Below are positions 46,301-61,300 of a stretch of DNA of 64,000 bases, in pieces. The translations under genes were made by a program, and so were the position numbers. Under the pieces are notes generated by a model. That model was not told where the DNA came from. It ran no database searches and worked only from the letters and a program-made list of their open reading frames with translations. The DNA comes from Micropterix aruncella. Its lineage: Eukaryota > Arthropoda > Insecta > Lepidoptera > Micropterigidae. Every line of letters begins with the position of its first letter. Positions within the stretch are counted from its first letter, which is position 1. The stretch is from NCBI GenBank assembly GCA_944548615.1, contig OX155955.1, positions 11,279,921 through 11,343,920 of the forward strand, written 5' to 3'.

Positions 46301-49300
46301 TTAATACGATGCATATCGCTAGGCACACAGCTATGCATACGGTCTGCCAGAGGGCAAACGGCGGAAGAACCTGTAACCAAGAAAAAAACAGTAAGTTTTT
46401 ATTTCCCTCCTTTTATTAAGTATTCACCCGAGTACATATATTTTGTATTACCGCTCGAACAATTTGTGCGGTCAAATATTCAGTACATAACGTGATTTTA
46501 TCATTGGATCTGCACCAGCATCTGGTTTAGCTACCTATCAGCATAGCAACCAAGGTCGACCAGGAAGAAGCAGTGTTTCAAGGTACTGCTTTTCTCATTC
46601 TTGGCTTTATCCACACTTGGCTGGCAGCCTTTACTAAAATTTACATTCCGCTGCCTGTCGTTCAGGATACTACATCTAACCAGATACCACATTTAGCTCT
46701 TGCAAACATAGATGCATACGCTTCGTACTGCAATGCATACTATTGTCAGTGCTAAATTTTTGCTTAAAACCCGTTAACTAAGGTCAATTACATGGTTCAA
46801 TAAAACAAAACATTATATGAAACAATATAGGTTTCCATTAGGTAAAAGTTTTGTTAAAAAATAAATTATCATCGAAAATCAATTGTTTAATGGGATAACC
46901 GGTTAAATATCTTCAGGTTAAGTGGCTGAGTATATAGTAAAAAATAACCTTATAAATGGCGGTTATAACGTTTAGTATTTGGCAAATTACCAGTGTCCGT
47001 ACTATATTATACACCCTTACTTGAAATAATTATTAATCATTCTTTTATGTTTATCGACAAAATATATAATTTGACCATTCCCGTAATCGGTTATCAATAA
47101 CCGGTTATTATTGAAGTGCTGATCATCGCTACCCTATCGCCAAGTCACTCTGTAGCCACGCCTTTATCTGCAAAGGAATGAGGAACTGCAAACATCTGCA
47201 AGAATCTATTGCCTCGTTTTTACGTACCAAAAGTTTGTTCGAGAATGAAATGACAGGATATCGTAAAAAAATAAAATATAAAATAAATAAAACGCCTTAA
47301 TCTAATTAATTATGAAAAAGCAAACTAATGAATTATAGATGGGAACATTCGTTGTAAAAAATCAGTTCTCCTGGTATACATTTTGTCTCGATTCTTGTAC
47401 GTAAAAATCGAGTTTACGTGCCCGAAGATAATGTTTACCCTGTTTATTATATAGGATAGGTACGTAATATAACCGTAACAGTAAAACAAGTAACAGTCCT
47501 AAAATAAGTAGCTTAAAATAAATAGAATTTTGCTAAATGAAATTATTATGAAAATATATGAAATTCGACTTTTTTCCAGAGTTAAAAACAATGGTTTTCC
47601 TTCCCTGTAAGTTCTTTCTGCTATTGGTACCCAAAAGTATTCGACAAATGACCAAAGATGCTGTTTTGGATGAAACTATAATGCTTCTCACACGCTTGAA
47701 CTCAGTCATTGAGAAGCAAAAAGACTTTATTCAAAGATTGTGAAGAGATAATTACAAAAAATGTGAATATACAACAGAATGTGTACATTATTTATGAAAT
47801 AAGAATAAGAATAATACATTACTTTAGAGATTATATTTTAAAATATATTAAATGCAGAATCTTATTACCAAGGCCGAATACCGTACCAAGATAAACTCAA
47901 AAAGGTTTACGATTTTTTATTTTTGGTGCGCACACTGCTTACTCGCTAAGATTAAAACTAGAGTATTTGATAGTTTATAATATATTATAGATACATAGAA
48001 ATATTGGATGCAAATAGGTAATTATAATATGATATATCCCTTAGGGGAGAGCAGGTAGGCTTCGTACACGGGGAGCATTCGTACAGTGGAGAAATCTACG
48101 CTATCCAATACATTGAAAACCAAAATATCTATGTGCAAATGTGTTCTTGATTTTTAGTGTCATAGGTGTCATAGAGTGCCGAATTATATTATTTTATTGA
48201 TAAACATGGGAGAATGAATAAGGGTATATATTACGAAAATGGAGTATTTTGTTATATAATAACCGAAAATAGAGTTATTTTTTATACTCAGCTAGTTGAC
48301 CTGAAAAAATATAACCGATTATCCTAATCAATTGAGTTTCTATGATAGTTATCTTTTTAACAAAGCTTTTACTTAAACGTATATTTTCATTCGATGAAGA
48401 CCTCTATTGTTTTCGACAATGTTTTATTTTATTGAATTATTTTATTAGGTCATTGTTGACGGGTTTTATGCAAAGTTTTAGCACTGGCGAAAATATGCAA
48501 TGCAGCACAAAGCTTATGTGCTGCATATGTATGCGTGCAAGAGTTAAGGGCGGTACCTTCTTTTAAACCTAACCTAAATAAGTTTGACCGGTTAACCGAT
48601 TAATTATTTGATTTTGATGATAGTTTATTTTTTAATTATGTTAACATATTTTTTTTCAATAAACAAGATTTTACAATCACGTTTACAATGGTTTCCAGTA
48701 GCTCGATCCCGTACCAAATACAATATACTATGCCTATTATACTCCGAACTACTATTAGGTGTATCTAAAAATAAACTACTTTTATATGTATCTAAAAGCG
48801 GGATAAATATGGGGCAAACTCTATAACTCCAGTATTTAGTTTTAGGATTTCCACGCCGCTCATACGGCATGTTATAAATAGCGCGCACAAGGGACGCAGG
48901 GTACCCAGATGGATTAGCCATACGTATTAAGGATATTGGGGTTCAGCTCCTCATTTCATCCATGAACGGAGGAACCGCAACGGCGAATGTGTAATGAATC
49001 GAAACACTCCCTTTCATGGGATGTTTCCAAGCATTAATACGAGGCCACTTCACACTCGCGCGTATTTAATAACTTTTGATCGAGCCCCTCTAACTTGGAA
49101 GTTAATTAGGAAATGTATTACGGAGCATGGATTATCCCATTTTGGGTTTAAATAAATTCTTTTCTGAAGTCCACGGTTAGATATATTAGGATATATTGAG
49201 TACAGTTGACGAAGTAATGCCTTTTTAACCGACTTCAAAAAAAGAAGGAGGTTATCAATTCGGTTGTATTAAAAAAAAAAATGAAAAAAAAATGTTTGTT

Positions 49301-52300
49301 ACCTCAGAACTCCGTCATTTATGAACCGATTTTGAAAATTCTTTTTTCATTTGAAAGGATATACTTCCAGATTGGTCCCTTTCCATTGGTTTTTTTCAAT
49401 GGTAAGCATGACCTGATTCTACTCCCAGGGTTGGCTCCCGACAAGGAGACTCCTCAAAGGCCAACAGCACAGACGCGGAATTTTTACAGCTCATTCTAAG
49501 TCACTCACTTCGCCAAGACAGGACTGCGGAACCCAGGGTTGGCTTCCAACGAGGGAACTCCTCAACGGTCAGCAGCAGACACGAAGTTTTATATATGCAT
49601 TAAATTATGATAGCCCGTCCTAAGTTTCACCAGGACATGAAGACTTATAAAAAAAAAAGGTTTTTTTTCTGTAAAAAAAAATTATTATTTTATTTTGTAG
49701 TATAATTTTGTATAATTTTGTATTATACATTATTTTAATAGTTGCATTCTCGTGGCGTGGTGTCAATAGAAAAAGTCGACTGTGTTAACACAAAACTTTC
49801 CCGGCAAGTAGCCAAGGACTTATGGAAGTATTTTGAGGGTGATGTACGTTCGGGAAGGTGATTGACCTGATTGAAAGGGATAGTCGATGACGAGCACGGA
49901 TAGTGAATTGCAATCGTTTACGCAAACATATCGACCGGCGAGAATTCAATGTGATTTCGGCCCAGCAAGGCATCTACGTACCAAATTTCATTAAAAGTCC
50001 ATTACTTCGAGATTGAAATATGACTAGTGCACACCCTGGTCACAGCATACAAAACAGTAGCTTTACTCTCGAGCTACAGGGCATTGAGGGAAGAGGGTGC
50101 GAGGAACGTGGGCAGAGGGGTACGTCTTGACGAACGCCTTTAGTTAGCGTTACGAGCAGGTAAAGGCTGGCGACTTTTTCGAACGTTTGTGGCCGAGTAG
50201 CGGACATCTGACGACCATATCATAGCCCTTACGACTCAGACGTATTCGCTTCGATTTCAATTTTGCTCTAAGAGGAGCTACTGTCTGGTATACTGTGCCC
50301 TGGTGGACCGAATTCAGCCAAAACCTTTTGAACTCTTGCTATGGCCTAATGATAGCTGCATGCCAAATTTCAGCTTAATTGGATTAAGCCTCTTGGCACT
50401 ATGTATTGTGAAGAAATAGACACATACACATAGCCACACATACAGGCAGACATACATCTGAAAATGATCTTATTCATCTGAGGGGGGGCTCAAAATAGAT
50501 ATTTTCGTCTTCATCTCGATTTTTTTTGCGCCTTCGCAATACTTTCTCTCTTTGTTGGTTGGTGGGCTGGGAAAGTAATTAGAGTGAACGAGAGCTAATG
50601 AGAATGACATACCGCTACTGCAGTTAACATCAGACTAGATGGGCCCAAGTACATATTCAGAAAAATATAAAGCATGCACCCGGAGGGTAAAGAAGCCTAC
50701 CACTTACTCTATCCTAGCACTAACCTATGATATTACGTTAGTCTGGGAATTTCGCGATATCAGGCTTTTTTACGTAGAAACCAAATACCATTCAAATGTG
50801 CACTAATAACATCAATCGCTCTTTTTATTACCTCCGGCAGAACAGGTCGATTATTATATCATGAGCTGGTTGAATGTTTTGTTGCGTATCGTGTCCCAAG
50901 AGAAACTTTTTGATTTCAAAATATTTTTTCCATATTAAAGAAATTAAAAGCAATAAAATTAAAAGAAATTAATAGCATTGATTATTTATGGTATTAGATT
51001 GCTGAATTCCATAGTATGTTTTGGCAACCCTTCTGAGCCGGCGACATCTAGGTGGCGCTGATATCATTGCCTGGCGAAACTAATAGCAATTTATTTGACC
51101 ATCTATAATTACATTGATAATGGATGGTCATTTATAAATGACGGATTAATTATAAAAACTCATTATTTAGCTAATGATAACTATAACAACATTAGATTGT
51201 TAGTGTAATACAGTTTTGGGCAAAATTTAGTAGACACACGATTGACGAATAATAAGTCTAAAAAGTTGTATGCCCCCATCTGCCCCCAGTCTAAAATTTA
51301 CACATTTCATAGCGGTGACCCTATTGTTTCAAAATATAACTGTTTTTGTTTGCACTTTTTTGAATTATTTTAAAAATTTTTTGTTCCAGATTTCTCTTAC
51401 CCTATTTCAGAAATAGACTTCTTTGAATAGCCGCTGAAACATGGAAGAAGTGACCAGAATAGCATGCTTTATCAGTTTTACCCTCGAAATATGACATCGA
51501 TGAGGGCAACGAAAAATGAGATCAACAGATTTTCTTCCAAGTTACTGAAAAAATGGACAAAATGCGGACAAAGCAAAGATCACTTTCTTAAAAATATCAC
51601 AGAATGAATGGCGGAAGATTTAGCTTGCGATATCTCTCCTCATCAGGTCCATCTGCATCTGGGTGCTCCACCCCTGGGCGGCGTCGCAAGGAGTTCGATG
51701 AGTCGAGCGATAAAACGAAAAGAAGAAGAGTTGAGGATCTGATTACTTCGCGGAGTACTTCAGAACTGTTGACTGCTGCGGAAGTTTCAGCTTAATTATC
51801 TGGCCATTGGGACTTGGCTCGAGTTATAAATAGTGCCAGTGACAGTCCCGAAAAGTGCAGACATGAAAAAATGTGTTATTTTTATTGGCACCCTGAGCAG
51901 AGATGTTTGACTAAAGAAGAGGCATTGTCTTATTACGTGGACTCGAAATCCACAAACTACTCTTACAATCAGACTCGGAAGTGGACCAGGAAAGCGGGAC
52001 ATGAGGCATTTCCATCATTTTACAGTATTAGTAAAGCTAAGTTAGAATGTTTCCCTTGTGAGGATCGAATTATTGTGAAAGAAACGCGTGCAGAAATTGA
52101 ATTTCAAGCGATTTATAATAAGACCGTTGAACGTTCAGTTACTGCTCGGTGTGACGTTTTAAATATTTTGTCTTCTAACTCATCATTCACGCTTATCAGT
52201 AAGTGGGGGTGTGATGGAAGTTCCGGTCACAGCACATACAAACAAAAATTCAGCAATAGTGACAACACTGATGAATTCTTGTTTGTGTTTTCATTTGTAC

Positions 52301-55300
52301 CGCTTCAATTGCGTGACGAAAGTGGTAAAATTGCTTGGCAGAACCCTCGCCCATCTTTTACTAGGTATTGTCTGTTTACTATATGTCTGTTTACTATATT
52401 AACGTCTGTTTACTATATTAATTGTATTGTTTACTATATTAACGAAATAAATATTATTTTACTCAGTGAGAGCATTTTAATTTTCAAAAATACCACTATA
52501 TTAGTCGACAATAACACTATTATTTTACAAAATGTTCATCACGTGTATAGATACAAAGGATGGAGTCAGAAAAATAGACTAATTAATTTTGTCCAGCTAA
52601 CGTGTTCTGTTCGAAACACCGTGAATCGCCGCGAAAATTGGTAGACATTGGTATTTAAGCACTGATAATATTTTCGCGCTATCCACGTTGTTGTTACTTG
52701 CCACTAGATGACGATGCAACTTGCGGTGTCAACTACAACGGGCGAGCCCGTCACCACAGGACGTTTTAACGATTTTCTCGTTCTGTCGCCCTGCAGTGAA
52801 CGTAGAAGACTTTGGACAGAACAAATCCAACGTCCAGCTAGGTCACAACCCGCAAGAAGCCAACGCCTTACCGCGAGATAGTCAGTGTTACCTGGCGGGC
52901 CGACCCTCGCGCCCTGGCTTCCAATTGTGACCAGATTTCTCCGGTCTCTCGATTGGTTCCGAGTTCGAGGTCGCTTGCGCGGTCCTCTCCCTTACGAAGC
53001 GGTGAAACGGTGTGCACCGAATCTATCGCGGACCAAGGCGTCCTTTGCCCGACTCTGAACCGGGATCGGATGGCCAATGGTCATTTAAAGAGCAGTCGCC
53101 GTAAGGTAGACAACCACCCCCGCTCTATAGGAAACAATACAGTTCCCAGACTCCCCCGACTGTTAGTCGGAGAGCACAGTCGATTGGCTTGCGCCGCTCG
53201 GTGCGCAGACCGTCCAGGAGCGCCAGAGGTTTGATTCCCAGGGGAGATGACGATGCAGCAGGTCAACCTTCTATACCGTTCAACCAATCGCTATGAACAT
53301 TGGTATACATAAATATTTCAGCACAGATATAACACGGGCAACGCCGGTTAATACCACTAGTATTCATATATAGATATAGATTTTAAAAATAAAAATGACC
53401 ACTAGCATTAAAGCTGCTTAACCGTGGTTCGGTTTTTCAGTCTTAATATACAAACCAGCGTACTGTGTCGTGTTGTATCAAAATAAAGCTTGCGGCTGCC
53501 GCGAATAAAAGTCCTACAAAAGAAAACAATTTCCGCTGCGCGCTTAGGCATCTTGCCGTCTCTCGCGGAGATTGCGACGATTGGGGCGAGTCGTTACAGT
53601 CGGCGATATGGCCATCCTTATCTCTTAATAGCTCCATGCGAAAAATAGCCGAGCACGGTGAGAATGGGCCACGCTACAACAACAACCACGCATCAACTCT
53701 TCACCTGGATTAACCCTACCGTCAGACGCAACACAGGAAATCGAAATATTTGACGCAAATGGACAAAGACTAGATTAGATCAGATTGCCAATGTAAATTT
53801 TGAGGTTATCAAAGTAAATTTATTTTTGTACAAACGTCCCGAAAAGGCAAAATGACATAGCGGGTATGTCATTTTGCCTGTAGCACTTGCTCTTCATAGT
53901 GTTAGTGTTCACATGCATTTTTATACTTTTCAGATGGTCTCCAACTACAACAGAAAATCCAAAATCGATTTAAGTACTCTTAAACCTATTAAATAGATAA
54001 CCGTATTATAGTCATTACTTTAAAATATAAGGTTTGCTTCTATTTACTTATAAGTGCAATTTTTCAGTATTATTTCACAAATATTTAAGTACTTACGCAT
54101 TGCCACTTAGTACTCTAATAAAACAATTAAATTGAGTATTTGAGTTTTTTGTATGTATTTTGAGTTTTATTTACTTAACATACCTTCTCTTGTACCTGCC
54201 GCTAGGTTTTCTATTACGGGCGTGCAAGCCCTTTTTCGAGATGTCCACCTTGATAGTAATATATGAAGCCTATGTCCGTAGTATACTAGAATTTGTATCC
54301 TGTGTTTAGTTCCCCCAATACAACTTGTACAAGCAACGAATGGAGCGTATTAAAAAAAAAATCTCAAAGCACTTGTGCTTTAGGGAAAATAAATCTGCTT
54401 AATCGTACAAGGATAGATAAACTCTCTTTAAACTCGATAGTCTTGAAGATAGGCGTACAACCTACGATATGATGTTTCTCTACAATGTAATAAACAATAT
54501 TTTTGACAGTGCGTATTTGGTCGAAAAGGTATCTATTCTGGCTCCATCTGGTATTACTCGGAATCCGCACCTGTTTTATGTAAAGAGATATAACTCTAAT
54601 TATACGAAGCATTTCCTAATAAATAGAGCTATGACAACGTATAACGATAGGTTCGGGAACATTGATATTTTTTCATCAGGTAAAACTCACTTTATGGAAA
54701 CCATTAAAAAGTTTTATCAGCCCTATTCCCCCCTTATTTTCATCTAATGACTATTAATCCCTTAAACGGTTGACATGCATAGTTTTTTTGTAATATTTAA
54801 AAAGATATATTTTGGTACAAAATAATTAATAATGGTTATAATCTTAATGTAAAATTTAATTTTCATTTGTTTTTTGTTCTTTCTCTTTGTCTATCAATAA
54901 GTCACTGCTAAAGAAATGTAAGTATAAATAAGATATGATAACAGAGATATGTACTATACACATAGTATTAACGGTAAATAGTGTTGACATTTTATTAGTC
55001 ATAGTTTTATTGTTATATTTTGTATTTGTCTATACTAATATTATAAAGAGGTAAAGTTTGTGACGTTGCACGCGTTGTAGTAAGTAATCTCTGGATCTAC
55101 TGAACCGATTTTGAAAATTCTTTTACCAATAGAAAGCCACATTATTTGTGAGTGTCATAGGCTATATATTAATCCAAAAATTGAAAGACTTTTTCGTGGT
55201 AGTCGGATTTCCAAAGTAAGTCGGAAAAAACGGTCGAACGTAAACGTTTCTTACGAACGCTGCCCTAACGATGAGAGAGATATGATTAGGTTCTAGGGAG

Positions 55301-58300
55301 ATTTGTAGAGCTTGATAATGCCTACAAAAAAGTCACAGGCAGCATACGTCTAACTTTTATATTTAAGTCACAAAAAGTAGTTTTTCTAATCAAAAAAATA
55401 ATTTAAATCGTTAGGTCATGTTTATTTTTCATATTATCAACAATTATGAATTATTATCAAATTAAATAAATTTATCGTCTCAAGTGTTTAAAACAAAAGA
55501 CTTTTCCCTTTTACTGCATAACTAGTTAAAGGATAATACGACATAGGTATGGAACCGCTACCGTGTCGTCTATCTATACTAATATTATAAAGAGGTAAAG
55601 TTTGTGACGTTGTAAGAAATAATCTCTGGATCTACTGAACCGATTTTGAAAATTCTTTTACTAGCCACGTTATTTGTGAGTGTTATAGGCTATATATTAA
55701 TCCGAAAAATGAAAAGACTTTTTCGTGGTAGTCGGATTTCCAAAGTAAGTCGGAAAAAACGGTCGAACGAAAACGTTTCTAACTAACACTGCCTTAACGA
55801 TGAGAGATATATGATTAAATTCTTGAGAAAAGTTGTAAAGCTTGATAATGGCTACAAAAAAGTCAGCGACAGCATATGTCTAACTTTTATATTTAAGTCA
55901 CAAAAAGTAGTATTTCAAATTAAAAAAATAATTTAAATCGTTAGGTCATGTTTATTGGTCATATTATCAACGATTATGAATTATTATCAAAATAAGGAAA
56001 TTTATCGTCTAAAGTGTTTAAAACAAAAGACTTTTCCCTTTTACTGTATATAATTTCACTTTTACTGCATAAATGGTTGAAGAGATAAGACTTTCACAAA
56101 TAAGAAACTCACAAGAAGACACTCACAAATAACGGTAATATAGTCAAATTAGCATGCAAATACATACATACATATGCAGTAAAAATATAACCCTTCTTTT
56201 AGCAGTCAGGAAATAAATCAAGCACTCAGGACTAACCAAACCACACTCATAATTTCATCACAAGTAAAAAGTTTTACCGCCCAACGAAGTGGGCACGGGT
56301 CAGCTAGTTATATATAAACGCTGTTTGTTAACCGAATAAAATGAAATAAAATAAATAAATAAATACCTTTTCCAGTACTGGCATGTCATTTTGATTGCTC
56401 CTGAAAATTCATTATGTAATTTGCCTTACACATGCAAGGCAAAATGATACTTTAGAATATTTGTAAAACATTATTTAATCAAAAATCTTTCCGCTTTGGT
56501 CCAACCAAAGTTGAAATCTGTGCAACTTCTATTTTCATAACACTATTCTTTAAAACTCCTTTTCCACTTACAAAGATTGTATGTCATATTGCCTGGCCCT
56601 CCCCTATTTAAAAAATTGTGAAATGTTTGGAAATAGGTAGGTAATATATTTCTTATGTATTATTTAGAATAGTATATTCTTGTAACATATTTGTTATAAA
56701 AAAGGTCTCTTATAAGATCATGCTGCGTGATCTTCTTTACAACCTTGGCTTTATGAATTTCGGCCATGAATAAAACGACAAGCAGCAGTATGATTGGAAT
56801 AAAGATGATCGTAATCGTTCAATACTTTTCTGTTGACTGCGGGAGTTTTCGATGATATGGTTGATATATTATGATCGGTCAGAATGCCAACCGTATCAAA
56901 TCATATTTAAATTAAAATTAATCGTACTTAGTAATAAGGTCCACCACTAGAAAATGTGATAATGTATCATGTAAAAGTTGCAACGAGAACGGCTGTCCAG
57001 GATAGAAGAGGCTAATACAGGCTCTATAGGCGGACAATCTTCCGCACTGCAGCCCCATAATACGCTCCCGCGAACGAGCTGGCGCTTGCTTCATAATTTA
57101 TGAGCAAAGTTTCCATCGGCTGTATGCATTCACTTTTCATATGTCCTACAAACTATTTATGGAGTTACGGGTAGATTTCTAGCTACAGGTCGACTATTAT
57201 AACTTGAGCTATGTATACACAAATAAAATACATGATAGGTAAATATGCCCGTTTAGACAGCATTCTTTGAAATTTAAATTGTGTCTAGAGAAACAAATAC
57301 GAGTATGCTTGCTCGTTTTACCGATATGCGTGGAAATATGGTCCATTGTCTAGTCATTGATATTTTTATGTAATAAGAAATAATTGCAAAGTGCATAATT
57401 TGCGCACAAAACTATCCTATAGCGAGCGATGGATCATTCTTCTCCTGTTACTAGTAATCAGAAGAGGTGTGAAATGACGCGTATCACGGTAGGTCGAAAC
57501 GGTAGGTACTTTAAGGGACTTAGGAACCAATTTTGTTTCTTCACTTTTTTCTTTATGGCGATGGATAGCCCTTATTAACCTCAACAATAGCTGGCCCTTT
57601 TTTTTAAAGCTATTGTATAGCTTTTATCGCGGGCCTAGGCCAGCGCGGCGGCCGAATGAAGAAATTTCTTAACGAAAATTAATGATTTTAAACTGATAAT
57701 TACGTCTAAACGAGTACTGCTTACGATTCGAAAAAAATATATGTTAAACAAGAACATTTTTCTAATATTCTTAGCTTTGAATATTTTAGATTATGTTCAT
57801 AGTGTAATTAATTTGTGAAATTAGGTCTAACCGAACACAAAAATGACTACTACGCAAATACTATCTGGCGTATTATTATGAAACCTGCACCATTTTAACG
57901 ATAATTTAACTATCTATCTTTTTATCTACGATTTTTTTCGAATAATCCGTTTTTTTGCTTTATCGAATAAAAAATTCGTACGCGGCGCTCTATCGGAAGA
58001 CGTTTAAGTTATTCCGAATCATTTGTTACCGCAGCCGCAAATGATTCGGAATAATTTCAACGTTTTCCGATAGACCGCAGTTATCTGATATCAGAAAAAA
58101 TAAGATAAATAAAATAAATAAAAATACGTGTGGCACTCGGGGACTGCCGCGGTAAAGCTATAGCATAGCATTTTTAACAACTTATGCAATTATATTTATT
58201 TATTTATTTTATTTTTTCTGATATCAGATAACTGCGCTCTATCGAAAACGTTGAAATTATTCCGAATCATTTGCGGCTGCGAAAGCAAATGATTCGGAAT

Positions 58301-61300
58301 AATTTAAACGTCTTCCGATAGAGCGCCGCGCACGAATTTTTTATTCGATATATCCAAAAAATCGGATTATTCGAAAAAAATCGTAGATAAAAAGATAGAT
58401 AATTAAATTATCTTTAAAATGGTGCAGGTTTCATAATAATACGCCAGATAGTATTTGCTCAGTAGTCGTTTTTGTGTTCGGTTAGACCTTATTTCACAAA
58501 TTAATTACACTATGTAATATAAACAAGATCTAAAATATTGAAAGCTAAGAATATTAGGAAAATGTTCTTGTTTAACAGATATTTTTTTTGAATCGTAAGC
58601 AGTACTCGTTTAGACGTAATTATCAGTTTAAAATCATTAATTTTCGTTAAGAAATTTCTTCATTCGGTCGCCGCGCTGGCCTAGGCCCGCGATAAAAGCT
58701 ATGCAATAGCTTAATAATTATAATTGCATAAGTTGTTAAAAATGCTATGCAATAGCTTTACCGCGGCAGTCCCCGAGTGACACTCGTATTTTAAAATAAA
58801 TGTTTTTTTTGAGTGGGTCTTTATCAGCCTTGTAACACTGCGACCATTGCTGATCTATGGTGTTCGCCACCTACTCTAGTTCTGCGCTAAGCCTCGTGTC
58901 ATTTCAGAACCGCAGCAGGCTTTTGGCGCCAGATAGTTGGATAGTTGGCCCTAACAAGGTTCATCTATGTATGTTTTCCGTTTCTTTTTTCCACCGTAAC
59001 TTCTAAACGCTTGAACCGATTTAGAAGTGTGTGATATTGTTGGAGTCGTTATGTCATCCAGAGTGTCATAGATGTATAAATATAGTTAAGTGAGTAGTTG
59101 TCTAAATGGCCAAATGTTAATGAATTAACATAAATATATCGTGTTTAGTGTCAGAAAGGTCTGATGGAGCACATTCCGGAAATATACATGCATCTATATG
59201 GATAAATACATAAACAACAAATATTTCAATGAAACACATAATAAAAATAATTATAAATCACGTTCAGTAATGGCAGACGCGTTTCTTATTCTTTTTAATG
59301 TATTTACCTACTTATAAATATAGAATTTATTACTAATATATGTACACAACAAAGTAGCATAGCTACTGTAAACAAACGAAATGTCGAATAGCCGATTTTT
59401 TTACTTTATAAGAGAGTTTTTTTTAAACATTTTTTGTATTTTATTAATGCACAGTATATAAGTTTCTAAAATTTGTAAAGAGTTTTTTTAATTAGGTGAA
59501 CTGAACTGAACTAATTGAATTATGGATAAGGAATAATATTAACCTAAACGCTGAAAGTTACATTTCGGTTTATCGGTCATAAAAACTTAATGCGAACCGA
59601 CATTAGAAACCTATAGTCAGTGTTACTAATTAGTAATCTCGGGTAGACATACTAGACTAGTTGGCAGGCTCTACTCCAGTCCATTAACCTGATTAACCAT
59701 AACTCCGCCATGTCCATCAAAGCTATAATTAAAGCAAATCAACGTCATTCGCCTTAATCACGTAGTCGTATTGCAGGTGAGAGCGTCAATAATGATTAAG
59801 GGGCTCTTGTAAAGGGTATTTATAAAGGAGAGCTTTCATAACCGAGGGATGTTTTTCCTCGGAAACTCGCACCTCAACTGTATTAAGAGTCGGTTAAAAA
59901 TAGCCATTGGCCCATACCTAAAAACAGCAATTTGCTCAGCAGCGGGTTATATTTTTAGGTATTTTATTTTTATTCATTGAAGTAAAAGAGCTAATAGGAA
60001 TTCTGTGTTACTACTGTAGGGAATTAATTAAACACGTTTTTACTTAGACTTTTAATTTCTGCATTAAACAGTCAGCCACACAGGCACGCGTCCTCTAACC
60101 CCCGCCATCTTTGACGCCGCCACTCCGACCAATCAGTGTGGCGACGCCCTGTTCGCCTGCCGCTAGAGGGCGATACACGCCAACTGCGCGAAATTCAAAT
60201 TCATATATAATTCCGTCATATAATTTATTCAATTATCAACGCCCACTGTTGGCGCTTAGCCGGGAAAAGAATCGCGCCGCCCGAAGCAATTGCAACTGGT
60301 TCCAACCGGGTTCGTCTGCCGGCCTCATCGATTTTATTTATGAAATTTCTATTCAGATGAAATCAGTCCTTGGCTACTTGCCGTAAAGGTCTTGGGGTAA
60401 CACAACCGTTTTTTACACGACTGCCCGACAAAAAAGGAGTCTAACTTGTTCATCTATATATGTTTTCCGTTTCTGTATTGCACCATAACTTCTAAACGCT
60501 TGAACCGATTTAGAGGTGTGTGGTAATGTTAGAATCGTAATGTTATCCCGATGGTTATCCGTAATGGGTACCCCTCGCCGAACCCTCCTATATAAGGAGA
60601 AAGCAGCGTCTTTGATTTAATATGCAGTGTTACTTGTTGGTTTCATGACAGTTATCATTTGACAGTTAATTTTTTTCGTTCTTTTTCTTTGCGGCCGCCA
60701 GGAATAGAACCTGTAGGGCCAGTAAAAAATAGAAGTTTTTGGAATATAAATTTAGCAAAATAAATTATACATGTACCTCAACTGTCAAAATATCAAGTAA
60801 GTTTGTAGTTTGTCTAAATGTCCAAATGACAAATAATTAACAAAAATATACGAGCCGTTTTCTTTGAAAGTGGCGTTAGTCATTTTGACAAAAAAATAGT
60901 TAATGATAAAAATTAATAGAATTACTACAACTTTTTCCAAAAAAAATTGTTAAAATTTTCATTGATTTTATCATTACAAATTGTCATAGTTTATAAGGTT
61001 AAAATATAATTACTTTAAAAATGGTGTAAATTCACTTTCTTCAAAATCATACTACCTACTATTTAGTTCAAAATTGTACTAGGTACATAACTTCTGTAAT
61101 GCATTTTCATGTGTTGCAACATTGTAAATAACATATTTTTTTATATGTGTGGCAATATTTTTATAGTTTCCCAGAATTTCGTTTTTTTCCCCTTTATAGA
61201 ATATACAGTCCTCAGAAGATGCATTTAAAACTCTTAGAAGATCCAATTCTAAGAAGGCGAAAAAATATCAATGGCGAAGAAGTAAATTGGTTGAAGATAT

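Noticed and set aside
47558..47894. Two overlapping 61-codon frames
   Set aside because: Checked for transposase or host motifs; nothing recognised, low-complexity Lys/Ile-rich content.
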